Shown: piece by piece, positions 48,089-56,082 of the stretch | Numbering within the stretch: position 1 is the stretch's first letter | Layout: each line of letters starts with the position of its first letter | Source of the DNA: an uncultured Clostridia bacterium | GTDB lineage: Bacteria > Bacillota > Clostridia > Oscillospirales > Acutalibacteraceae | NCBI GenBank assembly: GCA_945912145.1 | Contig: CAMEBF010000009.1 | Coordinates: forward strand, 1-64,000 | Length of the DNA stretch: 64,000 nucleotides | Direction of reading: 5' to 3' | Position numbers and translations under genes: made by a program | The notes under the pieces: model-generated | Seen by the model: only the letters and a program-made list of their open reading frames with translations | The model's database searches: none | What the model was told of the DNA's origin: nothing

Positions 48089-49389
48089 GACGCTATTGTA
48101 CGCAGCGACCGGATCATTGTCAACAGTTTTTCAAAAAACTGCCGGAGAAATGCCACAATCGTGTGAAGAGAATGATCGTTTTCGAGCGCAAAAATCACGC
48201 CGGAATCGTTTTTATAATAGAGCGTGCCGTCCGCATCCGCCGAAACGGTGCTGATGCAAAAAGCGGTCTGTCCGCTTTCGGGAACAAAAAGCTCCTTTAC
48301 GTGCGGCTCAGTTTGACCGGCTCTGTCCGACAGCATGACGATGCCGCCGGGATTCGCGTTGTAGGTCGAATACAGATAGACCGTATCGCCGTACGCCGTT
48401 GTGAGCAATGCCTGATTCTGCGGATAACCCGGCGTCTGCGCCCGATAGATTTCGGCAAGAGAATCCGCATCCGCAACCAGTATATGACCGCCTGTCACCG
48501 TATCCTGCACACCGACATACAAGCGATTCCGGCAGATCACCGGCGCACAGGTCGATGCGCCGCCGAGCGATACACTACGGACATCGGCAAATTCCCCGTC
48601 TGAAAGGACAAACGAATACAGAAAACCGCCTTTTGTCACGACATACAACCGTCCGTTCTCTTCACTTTTCACAACGGCAGAACGCACGTCGCCGATAACG
48701 GGAAGCCGGTCGGCGATCTCCCCGGTTTTTTTATCAAATGCGAAAAGCTCCGAATCTCCGTCGTCAAATACTGTGCCGTCGTCGCGTCCGAAGACGACAA
48801 AATCACCGTCCACGGCGCAGGACGCCCAGTAAAAGCCGCCTATCTGTTCCGTCCGCCAGAGCAATTCCCCTGTCGAAGCGTCCAGACAGACAAACGCCGC
48901 CGGTTCATCGTCGTTGTTCCAGAAGCCCGTATACACACAGCCGTCATCATAAACGACCGTCGTCAGAGACTGACCGCCGCGTTCATCGTGATACGACCAG
49001 AGCTTTTCCATCGAAGAAAAATCAAAGGCTTCCACCGTGCCATCGTCAAGCGGACAATACACAATACCGTTTTCATAAGTCGGCGCGACGGTGCTAAAGC
49101 TCGGCGTTTCGCTCATGGCTGCCGTCTGAACGATTCCGCCGGTCTTCGTATCGAGCTTCAAGAGATTTTTGCCGCTCATCACCGCCAGAAAATCCCCCGC
49201 CAGAGTCGGGATCGACGGCGCGTTGCGGTAAGATGAACCGCAACGAACCGCCCAACGGCAATGCGTTGTCAATGCTGTAATCGGGGTGGGAGCAGAGACG
49301 ACGCCGTTTTGCGCACGCACGGCAAGAACACCGCCGATTAGCAGCGTCATGCTCAGGAAAAGGCAAATCAGTTTTTTCATCGTCTTCAT
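48085..49389 (-). CDS. Secreted PQQ-like beta-propeller protein
   Basis: 434 residues from the ATG at 49389. A signal peptide (KKLICLFLSMTLLIGGVLAV) is followed by repeated blade motifs such as LLKLDTKTGGIVQ, FVCLDASTGELLWRT and LFAFDKKTGEI, the PQQ/quinoprotein-type propeller. Its place inside the cobalamin operon suggests extracellular ligand handling or scaffold duty. It has no enzymatic signature. Confidence 0.7.
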   Translation of the reverse strand: MKTMKKLICLFLSMTLLIGGVLAVRAQNGVVSAPTPITALTTHCRWAVRCGSSYRNAPSIPTLAGDFLAVMSGKNLLKLDTKTGGIVQTAAMSETPSFSTVAPTYENGIVYCPLDDGTVEAFDFSSMEKLWSYHDERGGQSLTTVVYDDGCVYTGFWNNDDEPAAFVCLDASTGELLWRTEQIGGFYWASCAVDGDFVVFGRDDGTVFDDGDSELFAFDKKTGEIADRLPVIGDVRSAVVKSEENGRLYVVTKGGFLYSFVLSDGEFADVRSVSLGGASTCAPVICRNRLYVGVQDTVTGGHILVADADSLAEIYRAQTPGYPQNQALLTTAYGDTVYLYSTYNANPGGIVMLSDRAGQTEPHVKELFVPESGQTAFCISTVSADADGTLYYKNDSGVIFALENDHSLHTIVAFLRQFFEKLLTMIRSLRTIAS

Positions 49390-49411
49390 ACGCACACCCC
49401 GTATTTTCTAC

Positions 49412-50344
49412 TTAACCAATATGGAAAAGATTCCGCAGCGCTTCGATAATAGAACGGAAGAAATTCACGATCTTCTCCCAGTTGGCCTGCGCCTGCGTCT
49501 GCACCGTCCAGTCGCACCAGGACGCGATCACAGGCGTTTCCATGCCGTAGGAATCCGTTGTTTCGCCGTACGCGCACAGCGAGTAGGTGCCTTTCTTTTC
49601 GGGTGCGGTTACGGTGATTTGTCCGTTTTCGTCCGTCTGCCCAAGGAGTGTGAAATTGCCGTTGGCATCGACCAGATAAACGTCCACGCCGGCAAGCGGC
49701 GCAATACCCTTGTCCTCATCCTTGCTGCAGCTGTACCAGCCGTAGCAGAAGCCCTCAAGTGTCAGCGTAACCGGTGTTTTGACTACATTTTTCAAGGATG
49801 ATACCGTTTCGCCGTCCTGCGTGAACCATGCGTACAGATCCGAATAGAATCTTGTATCCTGATAGAAGAAATACGACATACTGTCGCCGTTTTCGATTCT
49901 CGTTTCCGTCACGGAATAGCCGGTGTAGCAGCCCCACAGCTCGTTATAGTTATCGTCGTGCGGCGCTTCGTTATTGACGGCAAAGCCGGACGCGTTCGCG
50001 TTTTTCCCGAACGCCAATTTGATCTGACCGCTCGAAACGACAAGATACTTGGAAGCGGTTTCCGCTGTAAAGGCGTCGCCGTAACAGGCCTTGTGCGCGG
50101 CGACAAGGACGTCAAGCGCGGTCGCGCCCTCAATGGCTTCACCGTTGTGATCGACGTCGTCATCCTCGAAGCCGAAGCTCTCGGCGGTTTCAGCCGTCAC
50201 AGTCAGGTTCTGTTTTTTCATCAGCACTTCGCCGTCAAACGCGCTGAACGATACCGTGATCGAATCTTCTGCGGCAAAAACACCAACAGACAGCGAACAG
50301 CAGAGCATCAGTACGGCCAGCATGACCGATATGGATTTTTTCAT
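49412..50344 (-). CDS. Secreted DUF4430-like protein with transthyretin-like domain
   Basis: 310 residues from the ATG at 50344, with AAAGAGG upstream. The signal peptide ends near SVGVFA-AED. Residues ~25-180 contain TALDVLVAAHKACYG and the GYSV...DSMSYFFYQD pattern of DUF4430-like domains. Residues ~215-270 resemble a carboxypeptidase-regulatory/transthyretin-like beta domain (LAGVDVYLVDANG, TDENGQITVTAPEKKG). The C-terminus ends in a helix. It probably catches corrinoids outside the cell. Confidence 0.7.
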   Translation of the reverse strand: MKKSISVMLAVLMLCCSLSVGVFAAEDSITVSFSAFDGEVLMKKQNLTVTAETAESFGFEDDDVDHNGEAIEGATALDVLVAAHKACYGDAFTAETASKYLVVSSGQIKLAFGKNANASGFAVNNEAPHDDNYNELWGCYTGYSVTETRIENGDSMSYFFYQDTRFYSDLYAWFTQDGETVSSLKNVVKTPVTLTLEGFCYGWYSCSKDEDKGIAPLAGVDVYLVDANGNFTLLGQTDENGQITVTAPEKKGTYSLCAYGETTDSYGMETPVIASWCDWTVQTQAQANWEKIVNFFRSIIEALRNLFHIG

Positions 50345-50400
50345 ATTCGTAACCTCTTTTTCTTTATTTTGAACGCCTCGCGTCCGGATCGCGATGCGGT

Positions 50401-50634
50401 TCATTCCTCTTTTCGTCTTGCTTTGGCGGCGGCGCGCTTTTCGCGGTTTTTCAGAATTCTCTCTTCCTGCTTCGATTCTTTCAGCCCCGCCTGCTCGAGC
50501 GCCCACGGCCATGGACCGAACAGCCCTTTGATCTTATTGACATCCTCTATGGAAAAATCGGATTTTTTGGGAAGTCTCCCTTCCCGTTCCGCCGTCTGAC
50601 GGAGCAGGAGAACGTATTTTTCTTTCTCTGTCAT
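50401..50634 (-). CDS. Small protein with homing-endonuclease-associated repeat
   Basis: 77 residues from the ATG at 50634. GRLPKKSDF...FGPWPWALEQAGL is the HNH-associated (GRxP-DF) helical repeat that binds DNA or RNA in intron-linked proteins. The C-terminus is Lys/Arg/Glu-rich. It begins just after the riboswitch terminator and is thus the first ORF of the cobalamin operon. The ribosome site is poor. The role is unknown. Confidence 0.55.
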   Translation of the reverse strand: MTEKEKYVLLLRQTAEREGRLPKKSDFSIEDVNKIKGLFGPWPWALEQAGLKESKQEERILKNREKRAAAKARRKEE

Positions 50635-50636
50635 AA

Positions 50637-50665
50637 CAAAAAAACCGCCCTTTTGAAAAGAGCGG
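50637..50665 (-). terminator. Riboswitch terminator
   Basis: On the minus strand CCGC-T-CTTTT/AAAAG-G-GCGG (50645-50665) is followed by TTTTTTT. It lies between the cobalamin aptamer and the first ORF, so it is the likely expression platform. Confidence 0.75.
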
Positions 50666-50750
50666 ACCACAGCAAAAGAGAGGTGCAGCGAAATACACCC
50701 GAGATGCGAAGCCGCGCCTTTCCTGTCCAAAAGCTAAACCGAATATAGAC

Positions 50751-50825
50751 CATACGGCAGGTATTCCGACTGTAACGGTAATGACTGTTGCGACGGATTT
50801 GCACCGAACTTCCCACCGCCGTATG
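50751..50825 (-). promoter_or_regulatory. Cobalamin riboswitch
   Basis: P1 arms CATACGGC/GCCGTATG close the element. Inside are GGGAAGTTCGGTGCAAATCC (the GGGAA...GGTGCAAATCC block), GCAACAGTC and AGTCGGAATACCTGCC, the hallmark blocks of B12 riboswitches. At 75 nt it is a compact form. It controls the ECF/DUF4430 operon by transcription termination. Confidence 0.85.
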
Positions 50826-50839
50826 ACATTTATGGGAAC

Positions 50840-50868
50840 AGTATAGCACCCGTTTGGGTCTTTGTCAA
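50840..50868 (-). promoter_or_regulatory. Promoter of the cobalamin operon
   Basis: TTGACA (50863-50868), 17-bp spacer, TATACT (50840-50845), extended by TGC. It lies 15 bp before the aptamer. Confidence 0.8.
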
Positions 50869-50897
50869 CAGTCCGAAAGGAAAAAATCGGAAATCGC

Positions 50898-50926
50898 TTG
50901 CAAAGAAATCTCCCTCATGCTATAAT
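50898..50926 (+). promoter_or_regulatory. Promoter of the fucosidase gene
   Basis: TTGCAA (50898-50903), 17-bp spacer, TATAAT (50921-50926). No operator is evident. Confidence 0.75.
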
Positions 50927-50947
50927 GACGCCGATGAGGTGATACAC

Positions 50948-52378
50948 ATGAAAATTTCCCATGCATGGTGCATTGACAATAACGGCGTTCCGCTCTACGA
51001 CGACGAAGTGAAGCGCATTCTCGCCGTCCGTCCGTCCGAACGGCAGTTAACCTACCACGAAATGCAATACTATAATTTTATTCATTTCGGCGTCAACACA
51101 TTTTCAAACCGCGAATGGGGCGACGGAACGGAGCCGGAATCGCTTTTCAATCCGACCGAACTCGATACCGACCAGTGGTGCCGCGTGCTGAAAGACACCG
51201 GCTCTAAGGGCATTATTTTGACGGCGAAGCATCACGACGGATTTTGTCTCTTTGATTCCCAATACACAACGCACAGCGTCATGTACAGCCCGTTCGGCAA
51301 GGACATCGTAAAGCTTCTGAGCGAGAGCTGCCGCAAATTCGGACTAAAACTCGGTCTGTATCTTTCCCCTTGGGACAGACATGAAAAAACATACGGCACG
51401 CCCGAATATAACGATTATTTCGTCAATCAGCTGACAGAGCTTTGCACGAACTACGGCGAGCTTTTCTGCCTGTGGTTCGACGGCGCATGCGGTGAAGGCG
51501 CAAACGGCAAAAAGCAGGTCTACGACATGGAGCGGTATTACGCAACGATCCGCAAGTATCAGCCGAACGCCGTCATCGCGATCTGCGGCCCCGACGTGCG
51601 CTGGATCGGCAATGAGGGCGGCAAGGTTCGCAAATCCGAATGGAGCGTCATTCCCTGGACGGTCGACACCGTGGACGAGGTCGCCGAAAATTCGCAGAAG
51701 GACGAAAGCGAGGGCGCAAAGCTCGCCTGTTCTTTTGACCGCTATGATGAGGATTTAGGCAGCCGCGCGGTGCTCAAAAATCAAAAGCATCTTGCGTGGA
51801 GCCCGGCGGAGGCGGACGTTTCCGTCACGCAAGGCTGGTTCTGGCATGACGATAAGTACTATGAAGACAGAGGCGAAGACGGCAGCCGCACGCCGGAAGA
51901 ACTGGCGCAGATTTATTTCAACACGGTCGGCGGCAACGCGTCGATGCTCCTGAATGTGCCGCCCGATACGAGAGGTCTTATCAGCGACCGCGAGATCGAG
52001 ACATTGCAGCGGTTCACCGCTATCATCAGCAAGACCTTTGCCGAAGAGATTCCCTATGATCTGTCGCTTGTCACGACGGACGGCGAAGAGGTCATGCCCG
52101 GGTCGGACAGCTTTATGCTGCAAAACGACGAAGCCGTCATCAAGCTGCGTCCGATCACGAAGTTCCGCACGCTGAAAATCGAAGAGGACATCCGCTACAG
52201 TCAGCGCATCGAAGCCTTCTCTATTTACGCCGACGACAAAAAGGTCTATGACGGCACGGTTATCGGTTCGGGAAAGATCGTTCGCTTCCCCAAGGGGCTC
52301 GAAGCAGACGATGTGGACATTGTCATCACGCAGTCGCGATCCAATCCGATCATTAAGCAGATTCGATTATATAAATAA
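50948..52378 (+). CDS. Alpha-L-fucosidase, glycoside hydrolase family 29
   Basis: 476 residues from the ATG at 50948 (GAGGTGAT upstream). TAKHHDGF (92-99) and LWFDGACGEG, with nucleophile D178, are the GH29 signatures. The C-terminal ~120 residues form the accessory beta-domain. There is no signal peptide, so it acts inside the cell on imported fucosides. It is monocistronic, ending at a terminator, consistent with a gut habitat. Confidence 0.9.
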   Translation: MKISHAWCIDNNGVPLYDDEVKRILAVRPSERQLTYHEMQYYNFIHFGVNTFSNREWGDGTEPESLFNPTELDTDQWCRVLKDTGSKGIILTAKHHDGFCLFDSQYTTHSVMYSPFGKDIVKLLSESCRKFGLKLGLYLSPWDRHEKTYGTPEYNDYFVNQLTELCTNYGELFCLWFDGACGEGANGKKQVYDMERYYATIRKYQPNAVIAICGPDVRWIGNEGGKVRKSEWSVIPWTVDTVDEVAENSQKDESEGAKLACSFDRYDEDLGSRAVLKNQKHLAWSPAEADVSVTQGWFWHDDKYYEDRGEDGSRTPEELAQIYFNTVGGNASMLLNVPPDTRGLISDREIETLQRFTAIISKTFAEEIPYDLSLVTTDGEEVMPGSDSFMLQNDEAVIKLRPITKFRTLKIEEDIRYSQRIEAFSIYADDKKVYDGTVIGSGKIVRFPKGLEADDVDIVITQSRSNPIIKQIRLYK

Positions 52379-52384
52379 AAAATT

Positions 52385-52409
52385 TTCCGCCCGGAGCTCC
52401 GGACGGAAT
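52385..52409. terminator. Bidirectional terminator after the fucosidase gene
   Basis: A near-perfect palindrome TTCCGCCCGGAGCTCCGGAC (continuing GGAA) is flanked by AAAATT and TTTTTT. It serves the fucosidase gene and the convergent PI-PLC-like gene. Confidence 0.8.
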
Positions 52410-52412
52410 TTT

Positions 52413-53324
52413 TTATACCTGAACCATTTTGTAAAATAAATCTTCGCATTCCGGTTTGACAACGCCCTTTTTCAGATTGAGCGACAGAATGCGGTTGCTT
52501 TTTGCGTGCGAATCCGTCATGAAATCACCGGCGATGATATTGGCTTTTTCGAGCAGAACGGGATCGTTCGCGATGGTATCGGTCAGGCGGTGAAAATTCT
52601 TTCTGACTGCCTTTTCGAGCGTAATCGGATTTTTCAGCCCCTCTTCGGTGCCGATGCCGGGCGTCCGTTGCGTGAAATAGCAAAACAGCGCGTTTTCGGG
52701 GACTTCGTCAAAGAAGGTCAGCGTTTTTTCAAAAAAACCATCAATATGCATTCCGTAATAATCGGGACGCCACGGCGCGAACAGCGGCGCATTCACCGCA
52801 CCGATAATGCCGTCGTCGTCCCAGTTCAGAAGAACCCGTTTGCCCGATTTACGGATATCGTCCATCGTCACATCGGCAATATTCCGGAAATCCGTCAAGG
52901 CGTATTGCTGCGGCTCGATGTATTTTTCTAACAATTCGTTAACAACGCCAAAATCACGGCGGTAATGCCGGCCGAGCTTGCCAATGAGGTATTCCTCTTT
53001 CGGAAAATGCAGGTCGAAAATGAAAAATTCAGAGTCGTTGTTTTCGATCATGCGACGAATGTCACGCAGTCCCTCTTCGAGCGGCGTGCCGCCCATGATG
53101 CCGTGCTCAAACACGACCTTCCCGTTTATACCGATATGAAACCGCGTATCAAAAAACCGTACGCCGTGTCGGTACTGTTCATACAAGCTGCCGCCCTGGC
53201 ATTTCGCGAAAGGGATCATCTGATAGGTTCCTGCGTTGTGCGAACCGGGGATCGCGATATGCTTGAGCTTCGCGTCATCCCGCAGGCAGGACATCCAGTT
53301 TTCATAAAACGCGGCATTCTCCAT
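52413..53324 (-). CDS. Phosphatidylinositol-specific phospholipase C-like protein
   Basis: 303 residues. IPGSHNAGT with H29, GVRFFDTRF (D59, R61) and FEHG with H74 are the catalytic X-box of the PI-PLC superfamily. There is no signal peptide, so the substrate may be intracellular or the export unusual. It is convergent with the fucosidase gene and close to a DUF6440 gene. Confidence 0.82.
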   Translation of the reverse strand: MENAAFYENWMSCLRDDAKLKHIAIPGSHNAGTYQMIPFAKCQGGSLYEQYRHGVRFFDTRFHIGINGKVVFEHGIMGGTPLEEGLRDIRRMIENNDSEFFIFDLHFPKEEYLIGKLGRHYRRDFGVVNELLEKYIEPQQYALTDFRNIADVTMDDIRKSGKRVLLNWDDDGIIGAVNAPLFAPWRPDYYGMHIDGFFEKTLTFFDEVPENALFCYFTQRTPGIGTEEGLKNPITLEKAVRKNFHRLTDTIANDPVLLEKANIIAGDFMTDSHAKSNRILSLNLKKGVVKPECEDLFYKMVQV

Positions 53325-53329
53325 TGTTT

Positions 53330-53515
53330 TTATTCCTCCATCGGTACGGCGGTTATCACGGGCTTTCCCTCACGATCAAGCAACGGCGTCAATCCGCCAG
53401 CATAACCGCCGGCATGAAACAGATAATTGACGCCTGTGAGTTTATCCACCCAGATCTCCGAGACATTCACAGAGCCCTGTGCATACACTCTGACAAATCT
53501 TTCATTTTTTCCCAT
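53330..53515 (-). CDS. DUF6440 family protein
   Basis: 61 residues from the ATG at 53515, with GGGAG nine bases upstream. DKLTGVNYLFHAGGYAGGLT then PLLDREGKPV is the full DUF6440 pattern, frequent in Firmicutes. Function unknown. It lies 5 bp before the PI-PLC-like gene in the same operon. Confidence 0.8.
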   Translation of the reverse strand: MGKNERFVRVYAQGSVNVSEIWVDKLTGVNYLFHAGGYAGGLTPLLDREGKPVITAVPMEE

Positions 53516-53536
53516 ACAGCATTTCTCCCTTACCAC

Positions 53537-54004
53537 TTAACAGCTTTTGCAGACGTCCACCCATTTCACGAAGCCCGAAAGATCCTCAAGCTCGGGGATC
53601 GTCAGCTCGATCGCGCTGTTCGCGCTGCCGCACGCCGGAAATACCGTCTCGAAGCGTTTCAGCGATTCGTCCAGATAGACATCCACGCCGTCATTGACGG
53701 CAAACGGACAGACGCCGCCGACCGCATGACCGATAAGCGGCTCCGCCTCGTCGAATGAGAGCATTTTCGCCTTGGTTGCAAATTCCTCTTTATACTTATG
53801 ATTGTCGATCTTCACATCGCCTGCCGCGACGATCAGCGCAACGCGCTCGCCCACATGGAACGAAAGCGTCTTCGCGATGCGACAGCCCTCACAACCGAGT
53901 GCCTGCGCCGCCAATTCCACCGTCGCGCTGGAAACATCAAACTCATGAATCCTATCGGCGATGCCCTTTTCTTCAAAAAATTTTCTTACCCGTTCGATTG
54001 CCAT
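53537..54004 (-). CDS. YbaK/ProX-like aminoacyl-tRNA deacylase
   Basis: 155 residues from the ATG at 54004 with GGAGG seven bases upstream; a longer frame runs into repeat sequence. CRIAKTLSFHVGERVALIV, DVKIDNHKYKEEF and GHAVGGVCPFAV are the editing-domain motifs. It hydrolyses mischarged tRNA (Cys- or Ala-tRNAPro type). First gene of the small operon with DUF6440 and PI-PLC. Confidence 0.85.
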   Translation of the reverse strand: MAIERVRKFFEEKGIADRIHEFDVSSATVELAAQALGCEGCRIAKTLSFHVGERVALIVAAGDVKIDNHKYKEEFATKAKMLSFDEAEPLIGHAVGGVCPFAVNDGVDVYLDESLKRFETVFPACGSANSAIELTIPELEDLSGFVKWVDVCKSC

Positions 54005-54029
54005 TCTTTTTCCTCCACGAACTGAACCA

Positions 54030-54139
54030 ATGCAGAATGATGAATGCAGAATGCAGAATTGCGGAAAAGGCTTCGCCTTTTGAACCATTTTATCCTATAC
54101 AATAACATTCCGAATTCTGAATTCTAAATTCTTAATTCT
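54030..54139. repeat. Interspersed repeat element, second copy
   Basis: Tandem ATGCAGAATG-type words (54030-54060), hairpin AAAAGGC-TTC-GCCTTTT (54065-54081), and GAATTCTGAATTCTAAATTC-type words (54110-54138). The hairpin is the exact reverse complement of that at 36654-36670, and the flanks have the same tandem/inverted layout. Confidence 0.65.
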
Positions 54140-56082
54140 TATTCGATGTCTTCCGGAATGCCGCCGGTGAACTGGCTGTTATAGAGCTTGGCGTAGAAGC
54201 CGTCCTTCGTCAGCAGTTCCTTATGCGTGCCCTGTTCAACGATCGAGCCGTGACGCATGACGATGATATTGTCGGCGTGCTTGATCGTGGAAAGACGATG
54301 CGCGATAACAAAGCTCGTGCGGCCTTTCATCAACTCTTTCATCGCTTTCTGGATCAGCGCTTCCGTTCTCGTATCGACCGAAGAGGTCGCCTCGTCGAGA
54401 ATCAGAATCTTCGGATTTTTCAGAAGCGCTCTTGCGATGGTAATGAGCTGCCGCTGTCCCTGCGAAATATTCGTGCCGTCCTCCGTCAGCTCCGTTTCGT
54501 AGCCCTTGGGAAGCGACATGATATAGTCGTGAATATTCGCCGATTTGGCGGCTTCTTCGATCTGCTCCTGCGTGGCGTCGTCCACACCGTAGCAGATGTT
54601 TTCTTTGATCGTGCCCTTAAAGAGCCAGGTGTCCTGGAGCACCATGCCGAAATTCTCACGCAGGGCGTTCCGCGACATCGTCATAATATCGGTGTCGTCC
54701 AGATAGATATGACCGCTCTGAATATCATAAAAACGCATCAGCAGGTTGACGATGGTCGTTTTGCCGGCGCCGGTCGGGCCGACGATGGCGATGAGATGTC
54801 CCGGTTCGGCCGACAACGAGAAATTCTCGATCAGCGGCGTATCCTCTTTATAACGGAAGCTGACGTTTTCAAAGCGGACATACCCGCGTGAGAGAGAATG
54901 CGGCTCGTTTTCGGTATTATCGGGTGACTGTTCTTCTGCGTCGAGCAGTTCAAAGACGCGTTCCGCCGACGCAAGCGACGACTGAATGCTGTTAATCATC
55001 TTCGAGATATTCGTAATCGGCGTTGAGAACAGCGACGAATACGACAGGAACGCTTCAATCGAGCCAAGGCCGAGGGTATTGGTGATGACCCTGCCGGTGT
55101 TGAACCAGCGTCCCATATAGTAGCAGCCGCCGATGATACAGACGGTGACATAGTTGATATTTTTGCAGACCGTCAAAATCGGGTTGAGAATACCTGCCAG
55201 CATATTCGCCACAAAGCTGTTGTGCTTTAAGTTGCTGTTGATGGTCTTGAACTCGTCGATCGACTGCTCTTCGTGGTTGAAGATACGCACAATGCTGTGA
55301 CCGGTGTACATCTCTTCCACATGGCCGTTCATTGCGCCCATCGAGTTCCAGTATTTTGTAAACCATTTTTTAGAGATTCTCGAAATCTTATAGGCGATCG
55401 TTCCGCTGAACGGAACCAGAAAAACTGACGCAATCGTCATCATCCAGTTACCCGTCCTGAGCATCATCACAAGCGCGCCGATAACCTGAATCACACCGGT
55501 CAGTACCGTCAGAAAGCTGTTTTGCAGGTTGGAGGAGACGTTGTCAATATCATTGACGACTTTACTGATGATTTCGCCTTTTGTATTCTTATCGAAATAG
55601 CTCAGCGGCAGATTGGAAAGCTTCGTATTGACCTGCTGGCGCAGATTGAAAACGAGCTTCTGCGTCACGCCGGCACCGACGTACTGTTGAATGAACGAAA
55701 ACAGTCCGACCATGGCATAAAGAACGCCGAGCGTCGTTAACTGATAGGTGATCGAGGACTTGTCCGTCACGCTGCCGAAATTGATCGGTGTGCCGTAGTT
55801 GGCGTAGTTCTCAATGGTAAGCTGAATGCTGTCGATGATGTCCGCCATGTATTCGGGCGAAATGACATTGACGAGCGTATAGGCGATCGAGGCGATACAG
55901 ACGATCGCCACGGAAAAGGCGTAAGGTCGCAGCAGCGCGAAAAACCGCAGGGTTGTCCCCTTGGCGTTGGAAAGCTGCTGTTCGTCGTCGTCGCGTTTTT
56001 TGCGGTAAGAGGAGTATTTATTCTCAAGATAGGTATCTTCCGTGCGGATGGTTTTCTCCGCCGCGCTCTGTGATTTGCTCAT
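54139..56082 (-). CDS. ABC exporter half-transporter (canonical ATPase), pair B
   Basis: 647 residues: an N-terminal charged extension (~1-45), six membrane helices, and an ABC domain with Walker A GPTGAGKTT, signature ISQGQ and Walker B LILDEATSSVD, with the catalytic Glu present. It pairs with the upstream gene (ATGA overlap), whose Glu is replaced, as in BmrCD/TM287-288 heterodimers. Probable multidrug or peptide exporter. Confidence 0.88.
   Translation of the reverse strand: MSKSQSAAEKTIRTEDTYLENKYSSYRKKRDDDEQQLSNAKGTTLRFFALLRPYAFSVAIVCIASIAYTLVNVISPEYMADIIDSIQLTIENYANYGTPINFGSVTDKSSITYQLTTLGVLYAMVGLFSFIQQYVGAGVTQKLVFNLRQQVNTKLSNLPLSYFDKNTKGEIISKVVNDIDNVSSNLQNSFLTVLTGVIQVIGALVMMLRTGNWMMTIASVFLVPFSGTIAYKISRISKKWFTKYWNSMGAMNGHVEEMYTGHSIVRIFNHEEQSIDEFKTINSNLKHNSFVANMLAGILNPILTVCKNINYVTVCIIGGCYYMGRWFNTGRVITNTLGLGSIEAFLSYSSLFSTPITNISKMINSIQSSLASAERVFELLDAEEQSPDNTENEPHSLSRGYVRFENVSFRYKEDTPLIENFSLSAEPGHLIAIVGPTGAGKTTIVNLLMRFYDIQSGHIYLDDTDIMTMSRNALRENFGMVLQDTWLFKGTIKENICYGVDDATQEQIEEAAKSANIHDYIMSLPKGYETELTEDGTNISQGQRQLITIARALLKNPKILILDEATSSVDTRTEALIQKAMKELMKGRTSFVIAHRLSTIKHADNIIVMRHGSIVEQGTHKELLTKDGFYAKLYNSQFTGGIPEDIE

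Noticed and set aside
50345..50512. Upstream extension of the secreted DUF4430-like protein
   Set aside because: It overlaps the HNH-repeat gene out of frame and would bury the signal peptide.
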